From the NCBI RefSeq assembly GCF_013280595.1, contig NZ_JAAATY010000039.1, positions 21,263 to 85,262 of the forward strand: a stretch of 64,000 bases of DNA. Reading direction: 5' to 3'. The DNA comes from Kibdelosporangium persicum. GTDB taxonomy: Bacteria > Actinomycetota > Actinomycetes > Mycobacteriales > Pseudonocardiaceae. The notes under the pieces were generated by a model. The model was not told the origin of the DNA and did no database searches. It saw only the letters and a list, made by a program, of their open reading frames with translations. This document shows positions 61,177 through 64,000 of the stretch, piece by piece. Every line of letters starts with the position of its first letter. Position 1 is the stretch's first letter. Position numbers and translations under genes: made by a program.

Positions 61177-61497
61177 TTAAAGGCGGCGTCGCGGCTGATG
61201 GGGTGCTGTTGCGCTGGCCTCGGAAATCGCGGTGATATCGGCGTGGGAGAAGCACAAGTGCTTACCGAGATAGCGGCACGGGACTGCGCGTGCTGCAGCT
61301 TTGCGTCGGAGCCAGGACGGGCGGACCTGCAGCAGTGCGGCGGCCTGCTCGGCGGTGTACAGCATCGGTTCAGTGCGATCGGTCTCTGCGGCGGTGGGCT
61401 TCGGCTCAGGCTGACGTTTCTCAGTGTCGGTTGTCGGGGCAATGGGACGTGGTCGAGACAGACCTCGGCGCGAACGAGAAGGGCGTAGCGAGGTCAT
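61177..61497 (-). CDS. Excisionase-like helix-turn-helix protein paired with the second integrase
   Basis: 106 aa from ATG 61497 with GGAAGGA upstream. The C-terminal MerR-like helix: MLYTAEQAAALLQVRPSWLRRKAAA, ending YLGKHLCFSHADITAI (in outline), typical of small Xis/AlpA proteins. The first ~50 residues are basic and Pro-rich. It precedes the second integrase on the same strand, making a separate xis-int module to the right of attR. Confidence 0.72.
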   Translation of the reverse strand: MTSLRPSRSRRGLSRPRPIAPTTDTEKRQPEPKPTAAETDRTEPMLYTAEQAAALLQVRPSWLRRKAAARAVPCRYLGKHLCFSHADITAISEASATAPHQPRRRL

Positions 61498-62386
61498 GCC
61501 GCTGTCCTTCCGGCGAGAACGGGCGTGCTCCACTCTCGATTGCAGGTGAGCCTCGAGAGACGAACGACCGTCTCATGCGCTGCACTACCGAGCAGGATGT
61601 GCCGAGAAGGTGAAGTTGGGCATCGAAAGCTCGCGCCGATCTTGCTGTCCTCCGGTGACCGTTCCAGCATGCCGTCATGCGGTTGCCGAGGAGAGGGTTG
61701 CGACGAGCTCGCCGGCACTCCTTCAACGCGACGAAGCCTCAGAGGGACTGGCCAGTATGTGGGGTCACACCCTGACGACGCTGTGGCCAGCCGCGGCTCT
61801 GCCGCAGGGGCGGGGTGGCTTCGACGCCCGGCCGAGGGCAGGTAACGGTAAACGGAACGCGGATGGTTCATGGATGCCTCCAGCAATGCTGCATCAGTGG
61901 GCGGTGACATCCCTGAACTCCGGAAAACAGGCCGCTAGGGGACAGGCGGCCGACAACTTTCCGGCACATACGTCTGGAGATGTGTCGAAGGTGCTGTGAT
62001 CTGCGCACTGCATGCCGCGAGGCCAGCAGGCAGCGGAGCAGGGGGTGTCGCAGGTTCGAACCCCGGGCGGGAGTACCAAAGGATGGGAACAGGGCTGAAC
62101 AGCAGGTTTATGGCGGCATCCTGGTGGTCGAAGGCCGCTTTGCACTCCAACATTCCGAGTGAGTAACCAGCGGTGGGCGGAGCGTGACCAAGCCGCCCAC
62201 CGCTAGTCTGCTGTTCGGCTCCTATGCACTTGCCGGGACCGGATCGCAACAGCAGCAGCTTCGGCTGCAGCGGTTATTGCACCTGCTGAATGTTTGTGAA
62301 CATTCGACGGTGAGTGCGTAGGTGGTGCCGCAGGTTTGCGACGAGTTGGATCAGCTGCTTTGCCCGTGAGATCTGCGGCCATTCAT
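61498..62386. other. Mostly non-coding interval with a tRNA 3'-end-like fragment
   Basis: No ORF here has family features or a convincing start. At 62041-62078, GGGGGTGTCGCAGGTTCGAACCCC ... GAGTACCA (given in part) resembles a tRNA T-loop, acceptor and CCA, but the T stem is mispaired and no 5' half exists. It shares GTCGCAGGTTC with the tRNA-Pro att core and may be a decayed attachment site. Confidence 0.4.
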
Positions 62387-63145
62387 TCAGAACTGGAGTG
62401 GTTGGCTGGCAATCGGAGGCCACCAGATCGTAGGCCGCCGCACCGGCCAGAGCGGCTGGGTCATCGTCCGGAACACCTTGTCCGGCTGCTCTTTCATCTT
62501 GATCTCGTCCGTCACGGAGCCCATCACACAGAACACGACGTTGATCAGCCGGATTGTTGTGCGGTACCAAGGCACGTCGATGCTTGTCTCCTCGTCGGCG
62601 GTGACGGTGTCGACGCCACTATCGAACTGATAGGCGGCGAGGTGCTCACCCTTCAACGGATCTGAGGGCACTGTCATCATCCCGATCCGGACCCATGTTT
62701 GGCGGGGCGGTTGGTCGGTTTCGTAGAACTCACGGCGGTGTTCTTCGGGGAAGGCGTCCACCTGGTTCTTGTCAGAGTATGCGCACACGACCGCGGTCTT
62801 GTAAGCCCATCGCGCCAGGGTGATCTGGGCGTCCTCTTCGATCGGGATAAGTCTGCCATGAGCCCTAAACAGATGGACCAGCAGCGGTTTCGCGTCCTGC
62901 TCCAGCCGACTCATCCACCCGTTGTTGCAATTCGCGCAGACGATCTTGAGCTTGTGGCTAAACGGCCCAGCATTCTGCACGATCGGCGGGTCGCCGATCT
63001 CGCGGAGTCCGGCACCGCTGTAGCCAAGCTTGCGCAACCAGTCGCCGAAGGTGTGCTCGTCGGTCAACCGACCCTGCGCGCCGCAGAACACACAGGCCTT
63101 CTTCGGTGTAGCAGCACGGCGTTGCGCTCGTGTGTGGTCGTTCAC
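62387..63145 (-). CDS. HNH-type zinc protein (putative endonuclease)
   Basis: 252 aa. N-terminal zinc/HNH-like cluster: CVFCGAQGRLTDEHTFGDWLRK and KIVCANCNNGWMSRLE, i.e. two CxxC pairs with a DEH motif between them, followed by helices and a C-terminal ~120-residue domain of unknown type (YRTTIRLINVVFCVMGSV). The pattern is that of HNH endonuclease-like proteins found near mobile elements. Target and role are unknown. It lies between the second integrase module and IS debris. Confidence 0.7.
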   Translation of the reverse strand: MNDHTRAQRRAATPKKACVFCGAQGRLTDEHTFGDWLRKLGYSGAGLREIGDPPIVQNAGPFSHKLKIVCANCNNGWMSRLEQDAKPLLVHLFRAHGRLIPIEEDAQITLARWAYKTAVVCAYSDKNQVDAFPEEHRREFYETDQPPRQTWVRIGMMTVPSDPLKGEHLAAYQFDSGVDTVTADEETSIDVPWYRTTIRLINVVFCVMGSVTDEIKMKEQPDKVFRTMTQPLWPVRRPTIWWPPIASQPLQF

Positions 63146-63215
63146 AGTTGGTCAACGGTAGTCGAGCCGATGACCCGATGCTTTGAAGTTGCCCTGGTTC
63201 CCGGACACGGGGTGT

Positions 63216-63345
63216 TTACGCAACATTGGTGATGGGCGTTTCGGTGGGGGTCCGGTAGCCGACTGTCGAATGTAGATGGTCGTGGTTGTACTGCGTAAAT
63301 GGCATGGCTGCCGAGAGCTCGCGACCTAGGCTCCGATCATGAACC
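63216..63345 (-). pseudogene. IS3-family transposase remnant (C-terminal end)
   Basis: On the minus strand the frame ending at TAA 63216 reads FTQYNHDHLHSTVGYRTPTE near its C-terminus, the typical end of IS3 OrfB (YN-x-R-x-HS-x-L-GY-x-P). Upstream catalytic DDE parts are missing. Confidence 0.7.
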
Positions 63346-63384
63346 CGTACCGAGCGGCCGCGAACTCCCCTCGCGTGACCCGCC

Positions 63385-63599
63385 GCTAGCGCGTGTTTCA
63401 TAAGCGGGGCAGCCATTCGTTGATCGAGGCGATGACCAGTACCGCTTCGAAGCGCACGGCGAGTTTGTCGTAGCGGGTGGCCACCGCCCGGTTGCATTTG
63501 AGCCGGTTGATGCAGGACCTCGTCTATTTGATCAACGACACGCCGACACCAATCTCACTCCGCATCACACCAGCTCCCAGCTTTGAAACACGCGCTAGC
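63385..63599. mobile_element. Internally deleted IS5-family element with terminal inverted repeats
   Basis: GCTAGCGCGTGTTTCA (63385-63400) and TGAAACACGCGCTAGC (63584-63599) are a perfect 16-bp inverted repeat; the CTAG within each end could be the target duplication. The 215-bp unit contains the last ~38 codons of an IS5-type transposase (stop TGA 63398-63400, minus strand). Confidence 0.7.
63398..63513 (-). pseudogene. IS5-family transposase C-terminal fragment
   Basis: The minus-strand frame reads INRLKCNRAVATRYDKLA and continues to ASINEWLPRL before TGA. This is the conserved C-terminus of IS5-like DDE transposases; the catalytic region is deleted. Confidence 0.75.
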
Positions 63600-63713
63600 T
63601 GTTGCGGGTCATGAGGTTGTTGACGCCGGGCAGGGCCTGAGGATGGGGACGGGTCTTTCGGCGGCAGGATGAGAAGTACCACCAACTCGTCCGCCGAGCA
63701 GAAAGACCCGTCC

Positions 63714-64000
63714 ATGCTCCACCGTAACGCCCCGCTGTCGGTAGAAGGCCGCCGCCGTCTGGTCGAGCGCTGCCAGACCCGTCCGATCGCGCATGTCGCC
63801 GCGGAAATGGGGATTTCCCGGCAATGTGCCTCGACATGGGTCAACCGCTACCGCCAGTTCGGCGAGGCTGGTTTGCTGGACCGGCCCAGCGTCCCGCACC
63901 ACCAGCCCACCGCCACCCCGCCCGAGGTGGTAGCCCGCATCGAACAGCTCCGCCGGCACCACAAACACTCAGCTCGCCGGATCGCCCTGGAACTAGCAGG
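63714..64000 (+). CDS. IS481-family transposase, N-terminal part (runs off the window)
   Basis: From ATG 63714 the plus frame stays open to the window end (95 codons). It encodes LSVEGRRRLVERCQTRPIAH, VAAEMGISRQCASTWVNRY and GLLDRPSVPHHQPTATP, the helix-turn-helix half of IS481 transposases. An inverted repeat GACGGGTCTTTC/GAAAGACCCGTC (63648-63659, 63701-63712) ends just before the ATG and could limit read-through translation. Confidence 0.85.
   Translation, partial: MLHRNAPLSVEGRRRLVERCQTRPIAHVAAEMGISRQCASTWVNRYRQFGEAGLLDRPSVPHHQPTATPPEVVARIEQLRRHHKHSARRIALELA

Noticed and set aside
61494-61910. 138-codon minus-strand ORF
   Set aside because: Low-complexity Pro/Arg/Ser sequence with no ribosome site or domain, in an otherwise non-coding scar.
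62041-62078. A functional tRNA gene
   Set aside because: The T stem does not pair and there is no 5' acceptor, D arm or anticodon arm upstream.

Overview
The window is high-GC DNA with dense, often ATGA-overlapping genes, frequent GTG starts, apparently leaderless -10 signals and many XRE/DUF397-type actinomycete families. Gene content (GlnA-like/PuuD/ALDH/SDR polyamine catabolism, parA-scpA-scpB-rluB, cmk-plsC-der, DasR-type chitinase operators, FxLD lanthipeptide) points to a filamentous actinomycete, probably of the Pseudonocardiales (Amycolatopsis/Kibdelosporangium/Lentzea-like). The genus assignment is inference.

Layout. 1-2962: end of a polyamine/GABA catabolic operon. 3033-3191: two tandem, structurally odd tRNA-like genes. 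3374-10516: a zinc-ribbon SDR, an OsmC protein, and a TetR regulator divergent from an MFS + two ABC half-transporter operon; the shared promoter has a Fur/Zur-like box and a perfect operator palindrome. 10526-12430: a NarL-type two-component system. 12467-16075: a tandem glycine riboswitch in front of glyA-sdaA, then a FadR-type regulator. 16072-22593: a DUF4173 membrane protein, an OmpR-type two-component system, a secreted beta-propeller protein, ilvD and a TM2 protein. 22664-29093: xerD, an ArsR regulator and the parA-RHH-scpA-scpB-rluB-(permuted ribD) operon. 29221-35337: a secreted chitinase with two DasR-like sites, an FAD oxidoreductase, a GNAT protein and cmk-plsC-der. A 48-bp palindromic element occurs twice, at 17551 and 30826.

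35402-59352: tRNA-Pro(GGG) carries a ~23.9 kb integrated element bounded by perfect 48-bp direct repeats (attL 35434-35481, attR 59305-59352). Its left end holds integrase, an Xis-like protein, MobC and a relaxase. No conjugation ATPase or type IV secretion gene is present, so it looks mobilizable rather than self-transmissible. Its cargo is (i) a wHTH / Rad50-like SMC / PD-(D/E)XK three-gene system, (ii) a two-gene EACC1 + caspase system in which the caspase is fused to an Eco29kI-like GIY-YIG nuclease domain, (iii) a complete FxLD-class lanthipeptide cluster with a divergent XRE/DUF397 regulatory pair, (iv) a von Willebrand A protein with a PD-(D/E)XK-like core, and (v) plasmid-type genes. 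The caspase-nuclease fusion is the strongest candidate for an undescribed system.

59353-64000: an integration scar: the displaced tRNA terminator, a second integrase/excisionase pair whose integrase has an apparent 1-nt deletion near its start, a tRNA 3'-end-like fragment, an HNH-type protein and three IS pieces (IS3, IS5 and IS481 families).
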